64,000 nucleotides of DNA from JBBIRG01 sp964410965 (GCA_964410965.1 CAYPIY010000004.1:62001-126000); one strand, 5' to 3'; shown: positions 34,623 through 47,371, counted from the first letter of the stretch. Translations and numbers: made by a program. Notes: a model not told the origin generated them from the sequence alone.

Positions 34623-35367
34623 ATTGCTGTTCCCGCCTGAATATGCGTATGACGCCTGTTTCCAGCCGTTTGAATACCTTGCCGAGGATTTCGGTATCGT
34701 CCCGTTCGGAAGTGGTCAGTGTCAGAAAAACCTCACGTCCGTCGAACACGATACGCCGGCTGTGCACGATCAGTTTCGCGTCTCCGACGATGAGATCGCC
34801 CTCAAAGACATCCAGTTTGGGAGCGTTGGTCATTGACCAGTTCATCCCGTTGACGACCTTAGCCAGCGTTTCGCCGTCGAGCACGCGGGAACCGACCGTG
34901 GTGACCGGATTCTTGTTATGGTCATAGATCCCGCCGGCCGCGTAATTATGATCGTTCACGTGATACAGGAGCAGCATCAGAAGCGCGTCATCCCGTTGTT
35001 CGGAACGCTGTTTGCGGCGCTCGAAACACTGCCTGATGACCTCGATCTGTCCGCGCAGTTTCTTCCCGGCGCATACCGGGTGGGACACGAAGCACGAACG
35101 GCCGCGGCAGGTATCCACGGGCTCCCCGCAGAGCTGTGCACGCCAGTATTCCACAGTGGGTTCCATCTTTGAAGTGATCGAATCCCGTTTGATCGGGTTG
35201 CCCTGCTCGTCCCGCCCGATATAGAGAAGTGCTTCCCATAAGAATTCCTGAACTTCCCCCAGTTCATAGGGATTGCAATGTCCGATGATCGCGTCAAATT
35301 CGTTTTTATTAAAAACCGATTTGACTAAATTGACCTTGAATTCACGGTTGATTTTTTCGTTTGGCAT
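34615..35367 (-). CDS. Conserved-looking unknown protein with a CX6CX4CX6C cluster
   Basis: A 250-residue protein that I do not recognise. It is cytoplasmic in appearance, mixed alpha/beta, without signal or membrane segments. A Cys cluster in its middle (LCGEPVDTCRGRSCFVSHPVC, spaced CX6CX4CX6C, about residues 79-98) could bind iron-sulfur or zinc, and is followed by the basic KKLRGQIEVIRQCFERRKQRSEQ helix. The C-terminal third has LIVGDAKLIVHSRRIVFDG and ETGVIRIFRRE strands. It lies between gpsA (16 bp) and ispG (8-bp overlap). The stable placement next to an Fe-S enzyme gene is suggestive, not proof. Confidence 0.7.
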   Translation of the reverse strand: MPNEKINREFKVNLVKSVFNKNEFDAIIGHCNPYELGEVQEFLWEALLYIGRDEQGNPIKRDSITSKMEPTVEYWRAQLCGEPVDTCRGRSCFVSHPVCAGKKLRGQIEVIRQCFERRKQRSEQRDDALLMLLLYHVNDHNYAAGGIYDHNKNPVTTVGSRVLDGETLAKVVNGMNWSMTNAPKLDVFEGDLIVGDAKLIVHSRRIVFDGREVFLTLTTSERDDTEILGKVFKRLETGVIRIFRREQQFE

Positions 35368-35382
35368 ATATACCTCATCAAA

Positions 35383-36396
35383 TTATTGTTCTGTCTTGAA
35401 AGACCTTGACATCAGGTCAGCCATGGCGATGCGGGGATCCTTATCCTCAAAGACAATCCGGTACACCTGTTCGGTAATCGGCATATCCACCTGATGCTTC
35501 TGCGCCAGCGCCCAAGCAGCCTTGGCCGTGAATACGCCCTCGGCAACCATCTTCATGTCATGAAGGATATCATCAATTTTTTTCCCCTGTCCCAGCTGGA
35601 TTCCGACCGAGCGGTTCCGGCTGAGATTTCCCGTACAGGTCAGCACCAGGTCGCCCATTCCGGAAAGGCCGAGGAACGTCATTTCCTGGGCGCCCATTTT
35701 CTTTCCGAGCCTCAGGATTTCTGCGACGCCGCGGGTGATGATCGCCGCGAGCGTGTTATGGCCGAAACCCATGCCGTCACTGATGCCGGCGGCGACCGCG
35801 ATCACGTTTTTCAGCGCGCTGGCGAGTTCCGAGCCCACGATGTCATCCGTAGTATACGCGCGGAAACGGTCGTTGCTGAATATTCCCTGGCAAATCCTGG
35901 CCGCATCGGCATTTTTCGAGGCGATGGTCACCGCAGTGGGCACTCCGCTCGCGACTTCCCTAGCGAAACTGGGTCCCGAAAGAAACGCCAGCCGGTCTGC
36001 GTTGGCGGGCGGCAGGATCTCATGGAGAAGCTCGGACATCGTCTGCAGGGTTCCATTTTCAAGGCCTTTCGTGCAGTTTACGATGATCGCTTCCCGGTCA
36101 AGATAAGGAATGGCCTCACCCATCACTTTCCGGGTCACCTGAGCCGGATTGGCCTGAAGAATGATGGATTTATTTTCGGTTGCCGTTTTCAGGTCGTTGG
36201 TCGCGGTCACATTATTTGCAAGGATGAATCCGGGCAGGTAAGTTCTATTTTCCCGCAGCTGCCGGATTTCAGTCGCCACCTCCTGTTCATAGGACCAGAT
36301 GGTAACCGGGTAACCTTTTTTTGAAAGATGAATGGCCATTGCCGTACCGAAACTTCCGGCTCCGACAATGCCGATTTGAATACCGGATGATGTCAT
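35383..36396 (-). CDS. gpsA: NAD(P)-dependent glycerol-3-phosphate dehydrogenase
   Basis: GpsA reduces dihydroxyacetone phosphate to sn-glycerol 3-phosphate, the backbone for phospholipids, in the cytoplasm. The 337-residue protein has the N-terminal dinucleotide-binding motif GIVGAGSFGTAMAIHLSKKGY, the central NCTKGLENGTL and LSGPSFAREVASG motifs, and the C-terminal ALKNVIAVAAGISDGMGFGHNTLAAIITRG signature. Length is normal. It begins the leftward cluster that continues with the Cys-cluster protein and ispG. Confidence 0.97.
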   Translation of the reverse strand: MTSSGIQIGIVGAGSFGTAMAIHLSKKGYPVTIWSYEQEVATEIRQLRENRTYLPGFILANNVTATNDLKTATENKSIILQANPAQVTRKVMGEAIPYLDREAIIVNCTKGLENGTLQTMSELLHEILPPANADRLAFLSGPSFAREVASGVPTAVTIASKNADAARICQGIFSNDRFRAYTTDDIVGSELASALKNVIAVAAGISDGMGFGHNTLAAIITRGVAEILRLGKKMGAQEMTFLGLSGMGDLVLTCTGNLSRNRSVGIQLGQGKKIDDILHDMKMVAEGVFTAKAAWALAQKHQVDMPITEQVYRIVFEDKDPRIAMADLMSRSFKTEQ

Positions 36397-36496
36397 GAAT
36401 CAAATATAGGCAAACATTTTTTTTTGAGCAAGCAAATTCATTCGAAAATATGCATGTGATTCCATTATCCGGCCTGAAAACACCGGGTCTCTCTCA

Positions 36497-36533
36497 ATAA
36501 AAAAACTGCCGGTTTGATATAAACAGGCAGTTT
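36497..36533 (-). terminator. Rho-independent terminator of the giant gene
   Basis: On the minus strand AAACTGCC (36526-36533 complement) pairs with GGCAGTTT (36503-36510 complement) and runs straight into a T-tract (36497-36507). It lies 19 bp after the stop of the giant repeat protein, separating it from gpsA. Confidence 0.85.
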
Positions 36534-36551
36534 ATGTTTGGATCAGAAAAA

Positions 36552-39500
36552 TTATTTCACCAGTATCAGCTTCATGGTTTTCGAACTTCCGCCGGATTCA
36601 ATGCGGTACAGGTACACCCCGCTGGAGACGGCATGACCGTGATCACCTCTTCCGTTCCAGATCACCGTGTAATATCCGGCATTGCGCGAATCATTGACCA
36701 GTTCTTTCACCTTCTGGCCCAGCACGTTGTAGATCACGAGCTTAACTTTGCCTTCCTGCGGTATCCCGAAACGGATCGTCGTCGCCGGATTGAACGGATT
36801 CGGATAATTCTGCGCCAGTTCAACTTTCACCGGCAAGAACTCATGATCCGGATTATACATCAGTCTGTACATGCCATACTGCTTCACTTTCGCCTGAACC
36901 TGCCCGTTCTTCCCTTCTCCGCCGGTGTAAACCCATTCGCCGTTATTCTCCGCGTACATGCCGATCTTCCGCTCGTCGTAATCCTGGTAACGCGACTGCA
37001 AATCAGCGACAACATCGTGATCATATTTCATCGTAACCATAATTCCCTGTCCCCCGCGTAACGGCACCGATCCCTGTATGTTCAGCCCTTCGCCGATGTC
37101 TGCCCACTGACCGGATATCTTCGCCATCGTCATCACCAACTTGTCCTTCAGCGTCTTCGCCTCACGGCTCTGCTTGCTGATCATCAGGTATCCGTCATCC
37201 CCGAACGTGTGTTTTACAGCCGTGATCTGCCAGCCGCCGTCCTCCGGATTCATCGCAAGCGCCTGTTCTTTGACTATCGAGCCGATCGTGTATTCCCGGC
37301 TGAGGGTCGCCGTGTTCTGCGCCGAATCCGTACCGGTCACCGTGATAAACAGTTTTCCGGACGAAGCCAGCTTATAAGGAGTTTGATAATACCGGTTCTC
37401 CGCTGAAATCAGATCGAACGGACGGGATACCGTATCCAGTAACGCATTCTCTGCGCTGCGCAATCCGATACGCCCGTTCAGCGACTGCATCGTCTTGTTT
37501 GCTATCACGCCCACCGATATATACTGCTTCAGTACGCTCCCGAAGAACGTCCCCAGCGTCAGTTCCGCAGGCATCGCGTCAACCCGGAACCAGCCTGTCT
37601 CACTGACCGTCGCCGCTCCCTTCGGATCGCTCGCCGTTATGCGCCAGTAATAAATCGCCGAACTGTCCAGAACCGTCCGCACCGTGTACACCGAATCATA
37701 TGTCGTTGCCGTATCGGCCAGCGTCATGAAATCGGACCGAAGCGAAACATCAACCCGGTACTGAATCACATCGCCATCCGGGTCCCCGCGATTCTCCCAG
37801 GACAGCATCGGTCTGCGGCTGTTCGTGAGATTACTGGTCCCTATACTCTTCAGCATAAATGTGTAAGGAGCCGAATTGGCGTACGCGTCGCCTTCTAATT
37901 TCAGCGTCCGTAAACTGTATTCCACCGCATTGCTGTACACATACACCGTATCGGTATGATGGCCGGCCGACTGCGGACGGTACGTCACCGTCACAGCAAC
38001 CGTATCATGATTGTCCGCCGAAAGGATCTGCGGAAGCGTAACAGGAACGATCACGTAATTCGGCGATACTAAGCGGATGCTGTCCACGCGAACGATGCCG
38101 AGCGTTGGATACATTTTAAACTGCGCTACGGCCGAATCGCCGATCCGGATCAGCGAATAATTCATGTCGTTTGAGGACAGACTCAGATTACCGGCCTGAC
38201 CATGACCGTTCAGATCAACCGTTACAAGTGAAGCGGGAGAATTATTCACAATCCGCAGTACATCATTGAACGTGCCGAATGCTGAAGGAGTAAATTTTAC
38301 GTTAACCGCAATCGAGTCGCCCGTCCCGATGATATGTGGTAAAGACGGAACATTCTGTATGCTGAATGAAGCATCGATCAGCAGGTACAGCGAATCGATC
38401 TGAACCGGTCCGCCGTTCGCGTACAACTTCAACTCCGCAGAATCGCTCATCGATACCGGAATATCGCCGAAATCATAGCTCGCAAACGAAGTCATCAGTC
38501 CGCCGGATGCGCCCGTGCCGGATAAATCAACCGTCACCGGCGAGATACCCGAATTATTCACGATCCGAAGTACATCATTGAAACTGCCGAATGCAGGCGG
38601 GGTAAACCGTATCCGCAATGACAGCGTGTCGTTCGGGCCAATGATCCCCGGCAGTACGGGCAATTCATCGATTGTAAATCCGCCCGGATTCGCGAAATCA
38701 AGCGTATCGATCCGAACCGAGCCGCCGGCGGTAAATATCTTCAACCGAATGGTATCGCTCGACGACACCGGCACATTCCCGAAATCATAACTCGTAAACG
38801 ACGTCATCAGTCCGCCGGATGCGCCCGTGCCGGATAAATCAACCGTCACCGGCGAGATACCCGAATTATTCACGATCCGAAGTACATCATTGAAACTGCC
38901 GAATGCAGGCGGGGTAANNNNNNNNNNNNNNNNNNNNNNNNNNNNNNNNNNNNNNNNNNNNNNNNNNNNNNNNNNNNNNNNNNNNNNNNNNNNNNNNNNN
39001 NNNNNNNNNNNNNNNNNGTCATCAGTCCGCCGGATGCGCCCGTGCCTGATAAATCAACCGTCACCGGCGAGATACCTGAATTATTCACGATCCGAAGTAC
39101 ATCATTGAAACTGCCGAATGCAGGCGGGGTAAACCGTATCCGCAATGACAGCGTGTCGTTCGGGCCAATGATCCCCGGCAGTACGGGCAATTCATCGATT
39201 GTAAATCCGCCCGGATTCGCGAAATCAAGCGTATCGATCCGAACCGAGCCGCCGGCGGTAAATATCTTCAACCGAATGGTATCGCTCGACGACACCGGCA
39301 CATTCCCGAAATCATAACTCGCAAACGAAGTCATCAGTCCGCCGGATGCGCCCGTGCCTGATAAATCAACCGTCACCGGCGAGATACCTGAATTATTCAC
39401 GATCCGAAGTACATCATTGAAACTGCCGAATGATGCAGGTGAGAAGTTAACTTTCATCATAACCGAATCGCCCATCGCGATGATATGCGGCAGTGCGGGC

Positions 39501-42500
39501 AATCCGGTTAACGAATAAGGCAATCCATTTTGAAGAACCAGAGAATCGATCTGAACCGGGCCGCCCGTCGCGTACAGCTTCAGCGTGACCGAATCGCTCA
39601 GCGATACCGGCACATTCCCGAAATCATGACTGCCAATCGAAGTCGTAAGTCCGCCCGACACTCCGGTTCCGGTCAGAGATATTTTGAGCGGATTCGTTAT
39701 GGAATTATTATTTATCATGAGCGTGTCGCTTATCGTCCCGAAAGTCACGGGTACATACCTGGTGTATATAAACGTCGTGTCTCCATCCAGCAAAACGGAC
39801 GGACCGACCGTCGAATCAATCGTAAACTCATTGACCAGCTGCATGAATATGCCCGTCACCTGTACACCGCCACCCGACGAATACAGCTTAATGATTTGAG
39901 GAACGGCATTTCCCACCGGCACATTGCCGAAATCATGACTGCTTACTGATGACAAGAGATCGCCTGCAATCCCGGTCCCTTGAAGCGCCACGTTTACTGC
40001 CGGCTCATCGGGATCATTACTTGTGATCATCAACGTATCGGTAAATGACTGGAAGCTCATCGGATAGAACCGTACAACCAGCTTCACCGAATCACCCGGT
40101 AAGAGATCCGGCCAGTTCGCATCCGGGATCGTATCGATGACCGTGAAGCCCGTTGTGCCGTTCTTGATTATGACGGATGTGAAATTCAGAACTCCGCCGG
40201 CAAGGTTGCGAACTGTGACCGTGTCGGTTTTCGGATAACCGACGCACGTATTGCCAAAACTGATCTGCGTCTTCAAGCCCAGATCTATTTCACCTATTAT
40301 AATGTAAGGATTTGAAAACATCGATGTATTATTCGCCGCATCCTGCAAAACGGTAAGGTTCATTCCCTGAGGAATGGTAACCTTCTTCGACCAGTCCCCT
40401 GAACCGTCCGCGTAAGTCGTATCCAGAAACACTCTGCCCTGTCCGGCCGAATCGGCATACAAGTGAATCAGCGCATTCGCAGCAGCGTTTCCGCTGACAG
40501 ATGAATCAGCGGCAATGCCGGAAATAACGGGGATCGGAATACTATTCTGCGCTCCGTTTCCAAACAGAATCCCGCTCCCGCCATTGCTGTAAATCGAGTT
40601 CATAAAAATAATGATGCTGTCCGTACTGGCTCCGTCACATTGCACGCCGGTATTCAGATTATGAGCGATGACATTGCCGATCAGACTGTCGTTGGATGCG
40701 CCGTTGCTGAACGAGAAACCGTTACCGTTTCCAAGAGGGTTGCCCGAAACATTGATTCCTACATAATTACCGTTGAAAGTATTTTGACCTTGTTCCTGAC
40801 TTGCCCAGAACTCAACACCAGATGAAGAATTACCAGATATGATATTACGTCCGCCGGCGGTACCGTCGCCGATCCGGTTGAACATGACGCGGTCGTTGAT
40901 AAGCATACCATATCCGTTCGGAACAGCGTTATTGCCGGAAACATCCGTACCGATATAATTGCCCAAAACCTGATTATAGCTGGTCATGCCATCGATGAAA
41001 GAACTGTAGAATTGGATGCCCGTTGTATTACCCGAAATAACATTCCGTCCATTGGCTGTCCCGTTTCCGATCAATGTACGTGTGCAGAAATCAAGATGAA
41101 TAGCTGAAGAATTCGGAATGGCCGTCGAGCCGGACTGATTCAGCCCGAAATAATTGTTCAGCACGGTGGTTTCATCAGATCCGGAAATTCGTAAACCGAA
41201 TGAATTACCGGAAATGATATTCCTTCCATCGGCCGTGCCATCGCCGATCTCATTCCGATGACTGTAAACCACCCACATACCATTCTGTGTATTCCCCAGA
41301 GAAGATGATCCGTCCTTATTCGTTCCGATAAAATTGTTTACAAAATGATTGGTATCGCTGCTCTGTACATATACACCCTGTCCATTTCCGGAGATGATGT
41401 TCCTGTTTTCATTTCCGGAGAGACCAATATAATTTCCATGGGCGCCTTCGTAAAGGGCTACTCCGCAAATGTTTCCCGTTCCTGCCGTGTCGGTACCGGT
41501 TAAATTTGTTCCGATATGATTACCGGTGACATAATTTCCATACGCGTCGATACCCTCAAGATTTACGGCGGCCTGCATTCCGGAATTTCCGCAACGGACC
41601 AAATTGAGATTTTTAACCTGATTGCCGGAACCGAATATCTGAATTCCGGAAAATGGCAACCGTTGTCCGTCAATTGTTATGTCCGGCTGATTATTCCCGT
41701 CGATGTCGCCGTCGATGAACGTGCCGTTTCCGTTGCCGGACTGGAGCGTGATTGATGAAAAAAGCGCGATGGCTGAATCTTTCAAACCCGGAGTAAATTT
41801 GATCGTATCCGCTCCGGGCCTTGCATTTGCTGAATCCACGGCCGCCCGCAGGGAACCGATGCCCGCATCCAGTGTATTATACACAATAAACGGATTTCCC
41901 GCGAAGGCTGAAACAACAGCAGACACAGGTCCCATCTGCCCGGCTGAATCAACAGCGGAAATTTTGTAATAATACAAATTGCCGACAGTGATCGTTCCAT
42001 CCTCAAAAGTATTAGCCGGAAAAATGACTATTCCAAGGGAATCGGCCACGGTAAAATTTGTATCCATACTCCTGTATACCGCGTAATAATTCATATCCGG
42101 TTCCGTATTGGGTGCCCAGTTCAGGTCAATCGTTTGATTTGGATTATAGACGGCCGTAAGCCCGTTTGGCCGGAATGGAGCCATCGCGCCCGAGGAAACC
42201 GTAAAGGCACCGTTGTAATAAGCCCCATTGTACCCGTAAATCGAAGCATCGTACACAATACCGCCCATGGGCTCATCGAAATGCCAGAGACCGATCAGAT
42301 TATCTTCATCGCCGCGCATGGGCCTGCAAAAGTCCGATTCGATTTCCTCTGAAGTACGAACATCATTCCAGATAGCCACTTCGTCCATTTCCCCGGTAAA
42401 AGGAAATGAATTATCTACACGAATACCGAAACGGAAGACTGTACCGGAAGTGATAATCGGCGTGGTGAGCGGATTCGGTCCGTTATTGGCTACCGTTACT

Positions 42501-45500
42501 TCTGCCCCGTTCACATACATCCTGGCCAGTGACTGCGAAGGATCATAGATGCAGGCCAAGTGTGTCCATTGGCCCGGCATGTAAACATTCACCGCATCCA
42601 GATAAACTCCGGTCGTTGGAATGAATCGTATGGTCCGGGTGCTGGTAACCAGATGAATTTCTAATTGTTCCCAGCTTTTTGCCGTAAGGAAATGAACTTC
42701 TTCACTCCCCGTTTGCCGGAACCATAGTTCCATGGTTACTCGTTCGACGTCATACTCCGTACGGTGCGGCATGTACACATATTCATCCTCACCTCCAAGA
42801 CTTACGGCATTTCCCGCTTCCACCACCGGTACGGCGGCGTCCTCGTTGGAATAAAGGCTTTGCATGCCGGCCGCACTGACTGCGGTTACCCGGAAGTAAT
42901 ACAAGGTATTGTTGGTCAATCCGGTAATCAGTTTTGTCGTGTCATTCATTCCGCCGGTGGTGGAATCTACCTGAACGTCAGGATTTGGTACCGTTCCGAT
43001 GTATATCCGATATTTATTTACTGAAGCCGATGTGCCGGCGTTCCATTTCAAATCCACAGCCCCGTTCCGGGCAATTGCGAATAATCGCTGCGGGGCATCG
43101 GGAAGCCCATCGGTTCCAAGTGCCCAATCCGAAGTCAGATCAGAAACGCCGTATGCAATTACCGTATCGCCGTGAACGGCATCGCCCATTTCGGTCCAAC
43201 TGCCGCCGTTCCATCGGTACAGCTTCAGAGTATTCCCCCAACCCTTACCGGCCGTATCCGCCGGAGTAAAGACCAGCCGCACGTCTCCTGTTGCGCCGAC
43301 ACCGTAAGGCTGAAGAGTAAAATATTTATTCAGTATATGCGTCTGTTGATTCGGATGCGCAGCATTGATCATTTGTACGCCCAGGCTGTCGAGATTCTCA
43401 CTTAGTATATCCAATTCCACATTCGATCGTCCGAAACGGTATTGGCCCGGAGAAGTAATATTTCTGAGCACATAATTTCCGTAATACTCACGCGCGCCGA
43501 TATCAATCCGCAGACCGGCGCTGTCCGGTTTCAGTGTCGCAGGATCGCCCATATCTATCGCCGGGGAATAATACTTGAGTTCCCAATTGGCGCTCAATCC
43601 ATCGACACCGGCACCGCTGCCCATGGACGGCCAGACAAACTGGGGATTATACTCAATATTGTCAGTATATCCCGCCATATTATAGTTCGGTCCCGATCCG
43701 CTCCCCGCAAATCCGGCCGCCCCGCCCTGGATGTCGGAATACTGAAAATAAGGGTCGCAATCCAAGGAATATAAATTAACCTGATTCCCGGAGCCCGCGT
43801 CATTTCCCCATAATATAGTGCTTCTGAATGACGGTGAGGAGTTAGAACTGCACAATATTCCTCCGCCCCAATTAACCGCGGAATTATTCGCGATAACGGT
43901 ATTGGTCACAACCGGGGAGGAATTGTTATAGAAATAAATGCCGCTGCCCCCGTCGCCGTTTGTTGAATTGTTGGTGATAATATTATAATCAAAGTTACCG
44001 CTTGAATTATTCAGCGCTATACCTCCTCCGGCTCCGGAGAAATTATTACTGATAAAGTTCCTCTCAACCGTCAGTGCGCTGTTAATGGCAACGATGCCTC
44101 CGCCTGAAATTCCGGTGGTATTATGATGAATCATGTTACCCAGGACTTTGGAAGAAGAATTTTGAAAAAAGATCCCTCCGCCATAACTAAACGTTCGATT
44201 GTACCGTATCGTATTCCAAAATATATCAGGAGAAGATCCGCCAAGACAGGCTATGCCGCCGCCCATACTCGCAATATTATTCTGAATGGTATCGGAGGTA
44301 ATTGTAACTTTTGAAAAATTGTCAATATATATCGCGCCCCCGTAACTGTTCACACTCGCGCCCATGGCTTTTGTATACTCCAGCTTGCAGAAAATAATCA
44401 TGGATGTGTCGTTGGTGTTTGGCGTGTTATTGAAATCGATGCCGTTCCACGCGCCTGACGTTGAATCCAGAAGATTGGAAAAACCGGAGGTATCGGCCCG
44501 TGTGAAAGTGATGACGCTGTCGGGCTTTCCGATGGCCAGCAGACGGCCTTTGACGTCAATCTTATGCCATCCCTGAAAGTTGACAAACGTTCCCGGCTGA
44601 ATGGTCAGTGTGACGCCGTCATCAATAACGATATCTCCGCCAACCTGAACCATTCCGGTCAGCCATGTGGTATCGGATGTAATATGTCCTGTCAGCGGAT
44701 CCGGTATATTCATCACGACAGCCGCGGATGAAAATTCCGATGTATTATCGCTGCCGTCGCGTGCGGTGGCCGTAATCCGGTCTCCTTCAGTAAAAATCCC
44801 GTTAAAGATCCATGTCGTGCCTGATGTTACGGCGGTGCCAAGATACGTCCTGCCCTGGTTGGTTGTACCTGATTGAGGGGAGTCATTGAAAATCTCAACC
44901 ACATCGCCGTTTTCGCAGGTACCCGAAATTTGCGAAAGGTCAGTCGAAGTAATGACCGGCGCAGCTTTATTAAAATTGCCTGTACCGTTGAGATTGATAC
45001 CCTTATAAAAATTATCATAAATACTGTTTCCGCTTATGCCTATGCTTTGCGGTGCCATGGAAATCCCGCCGCCGGCATCAGACATATGGATACCAATATA
45101 AAAACTCCGGATAATATTACCTGAGCCCGGCAATGTATCGCCAATAGTGATATGCGAAGGCCTGTAGTATACAGGATCAATCCAGGTCGTTAACAAGTTG
45201 ATACCGTTGTACCCGGGCGTGTTATTGCCGGTAATCTGATTCCCCTTGATATTGATATTGGTCACATTGGTGGAAAGAATAATACCTTCTTTAGTTGTCC
45301 GGATGATATTGTTCAGAATATTCATTCCGGAACCTCCGAGCCAGAAACCGTGAATATAAGTTTCCTGACCCAGGGAAGTCGAGCCGTCCCGCGTGACGCC
45401 GATATAATTGTTCTTAATGGTACCCGATGCCCAAGCATTGAATTCCATACGGTTTGCGATGATATTGATAGCTGAAGGATCATTTCCGCCGATCAGGTTT

Positions 45501-46807
45501 CCCTGTGTCATCCCGCCGCCGCCGTTACGGTGAAATGAAATATTATTGTTCAGCGTATCCGTGCCATCGCGGTTGGTCCCAACGTAGCAGCCTTCGACCA
45601 CATTATTGTTGTTGGTAACATCAACCGTATATGAGAACGCAGCCCCTTCTGAAAAGCCGTTGACCACCAACCCTTTGATTACACTGCCGCTGGAACTGAT
45701 ATCAAAAGCGTGGCTGCTTCCTGCCATAGCCCCGTTAATTATGATGTTCAGCACAGAATTCAGCGGACTGCCGAACGGCGCGGAATTGGGCTTCGAATTC
45801 TCTCCGGGCGCGGAATTATACTGGGTGTAGCCGTCAATAATGACCGGATATAAAACGGAAAAACTGCTTGTCGGCTGAATGGTCGCTGGACTGGCCGGTA
45901 TGGAAAAATCAATCAGGTTGGTATCGGGGCCAGTATTGGTTTGATCCAGAGCCCAGCGCAACGTGCCCACTGTAAAATTATCCTGAATACTGACAACACG
46001 AAATGTCCAGAGAGGATCATCCGGTCCCGGATTACCGTCGGCGCCCAGCGCTCCGTCATGATTATTACCGGAAGCATCGCCGACAATCTGGTTCATTCCC
46101 TGTTCAAAATTCCAGTAGGCCCTCGCGTCCCCGGGCAGTATGCTTCCCATGTCCGATACAATCTGTGGCTGGGTTCGGACATAATTGAAGATGCGGACTT
46201 CATCCAGTTGTCCGTTCATATTGCCGCTCATAAGGCTGTTTCCCAGATACCAGGATGAATTCGGCGCCGTAGAGGAAGGATTGGGCGTCCCTCCGCCCGG
46301 AACAGTCGAAAGTATTCCGTTCACATAAATATCCTTTGCACCGACTCCGTTGCATACGAAAGCCAGATGGGTCCAGCAGTTTGGAAAAATCAGCGAATCG
46401 GTCGTGACCCAGCTCCAGCCGTTAATGTTCCAGTCGTCGGTAAAAAATATCGCCCTTCCGTTGGAAACTCCAAGACTGATCTGAAGATCACCCCAACTTC
46501 CGGCAAGCGGCTTGTAGGCAATTCCCTCATAATCAGTTGATTTCAGCTTTATCCAGCACCCAAACGTAAAGGCGCTGCTCCCGCCGAAATTCAGGTCAGG
46601 AACGGGAGGGATCGTAACACGGTCATCCAGCCCGTCAAAATATAATCCAAGATTGGAAGGGATTTCCTGGGCAGTTATCCGGTTCAGGCTGGAAAAAAGT
46701 AAGATCAGTATGATGAAGATTTTTGAAAGAAGCATTGATAAGCTACGGATAAAAAATCCGACTTGTCTTATCTCTTTGCTACTGCAAACGGGCGAGACGG
46801 CTTTCAT
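36552..46807 (-). CDS. Giant exported multidomain protein with ASH-type repeats and T9SS sorting domain (contains an assembly gap)
   Basis: Two reading-frame pieces (38870-46807 and 36552-38873) are one gene broken only by the N run at 38918-39017, roughly 3,400 residues. A GGAGATTCAA site supports the ATG at 46807. In order: signal peptide, LamG-like domain (about 45-225), parallel beta-helix segments (about 275-1010), an Fn3-like segment, a second LamG (about 1342-1526), another beta-helix (about 1650-2100), at least eight ASPM/SPD-2/Hydin (choice-of-anchor D)-type units of about 104 residues, an Fn3-like region and a C-terminal YPNPFNPATTIRF sorting domain. It is likely a surface or secreted adhesin-like protein exported by a type IX system. 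Ligand unknown. The 100-N length is arbitrary, so the frame break is artificial. Confidence 0.88.
38509..39432 (-). repeat. Near-identical tandem 312-bp repeats (104-residue ASH units)
   Basis: Unit boundaries marked by GCGCCCGTGCC fall at 38509, 38821, 39036 and 39348. The spacings are 312 bp within each side (38509 to 38821, and 39036 to 39348) and 215 across the N run. The first 97 bases of the first two units are identical, and the third differs from them at two positions. The amino-acid unit runs from MTSFASYDFGNVPV to VTVDLSGTGASGGL. Such identity implies recent duplication or gene conversion and explains why the assembler left a gap. Confidence 0.88.
38918..39017. other. Assembly gap (exactly 100 N)
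   Basis: One hundred ambiguous bases inside the repeat block. If the 312-bp period is kept, the true missing length is 197 bp plus a multiple of 312, not 100. That shifts frame by one and explains why the two gene pieces do not join directly. Confidence 0.95.
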
Positions 46808-47371
46808 TTGAATCTCCGGTTTAATTTCTGTCAGAATTTATCACGAACCCCTGAGGGCTCATGTAAAATTGATCAAAACATAAAAATATCCAACAAAAGA
46901 TCTGTATCATCAAGACCCGCAGGATATTTTTTTTATTTGCCATTGACGGGCACCAATAAAAACTATTATGAATAATACAAGGTAACTCAAAAATAATTAA
47001 TATCCAATAAAAAACCTGACATAAGCCTCGTTTGAAGAAAAATTCCAAAAAACGGAAACTCATGGCTACAATAAGCGGTTCTATTATCTTAGAAAATCTG
47101 CATTTCAGCCCGTGTACTTCATCTAACCGGTCTATGCATCAGGAGGTAAGAAAATCCATTTGTTCGAATACGAAAAACCGGTCAAGATCATGCACGATAT
47201 AAGGAAAATTTATTTTTTGCAATGATACTGACTCCCCAGAAATCCGCCTTCCAGCTGAACATTCAAGATTGATCCCTCTAAATCATATCTCACCTTGAAT
47301 TGTCCAGGCACCCTCACCGACTCATTCAAAGTCGACCGAATAATACAACGGAATGATAAAATCTGTCCGGC
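46808..47371. other. Gene-free interval between the giant gene and the lytic transglycosylase
   Basis: About 560 bp, AT-rich. It should contain the promoter of the leftward giant gene. The open frames here (for example 80 codons at 46821-47063) are rich in Phe, Ile and Lys with no ribosome binding site or fold and look random. The right end holds a possible gene remnant, listed separately. Confidence 0.5.
47210..47371 (-). pseudogene. Possible short gene remnant
   Basis: On the minus strand, just after the transglycosylase stop, a protein-like stretch of about 50 codons lacks a start codon and ends ...EGGFLGSQYHCKK. A neighbouring frame reads GRTDFIIPLYYSVDFE and stops where the first becomes plausible, as expected from a frameshifted small gene. 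It has no recognisable family. It may equally be chance. Confidence 0.25.

Noticed and set aside
35494..36324. 276-codon open frame on the plus strand
   Set aside because: It lies wholly antisense to gpsA and has low-complexity composition with no family match.
38870..38917. Apparent C-terminal end of the giant protein (LPRLHSAV...)
   Set aside because: This reading follows the wrong frame after the arbitrary 100-N gap; the true frame continues in the other piece.
38509..39432. CRISPR-like direct repeats
   Set aside because: The period is 312 bp and units are coding in frame, with no spacers; it is a protein tandem repeat.
46821..47063. 80-codon leftward frame
   Set aside because: No ribosome binding site, no fold or conserved pattern, and extreme Phe/Ile/Cys composition in AT-rich spacer.
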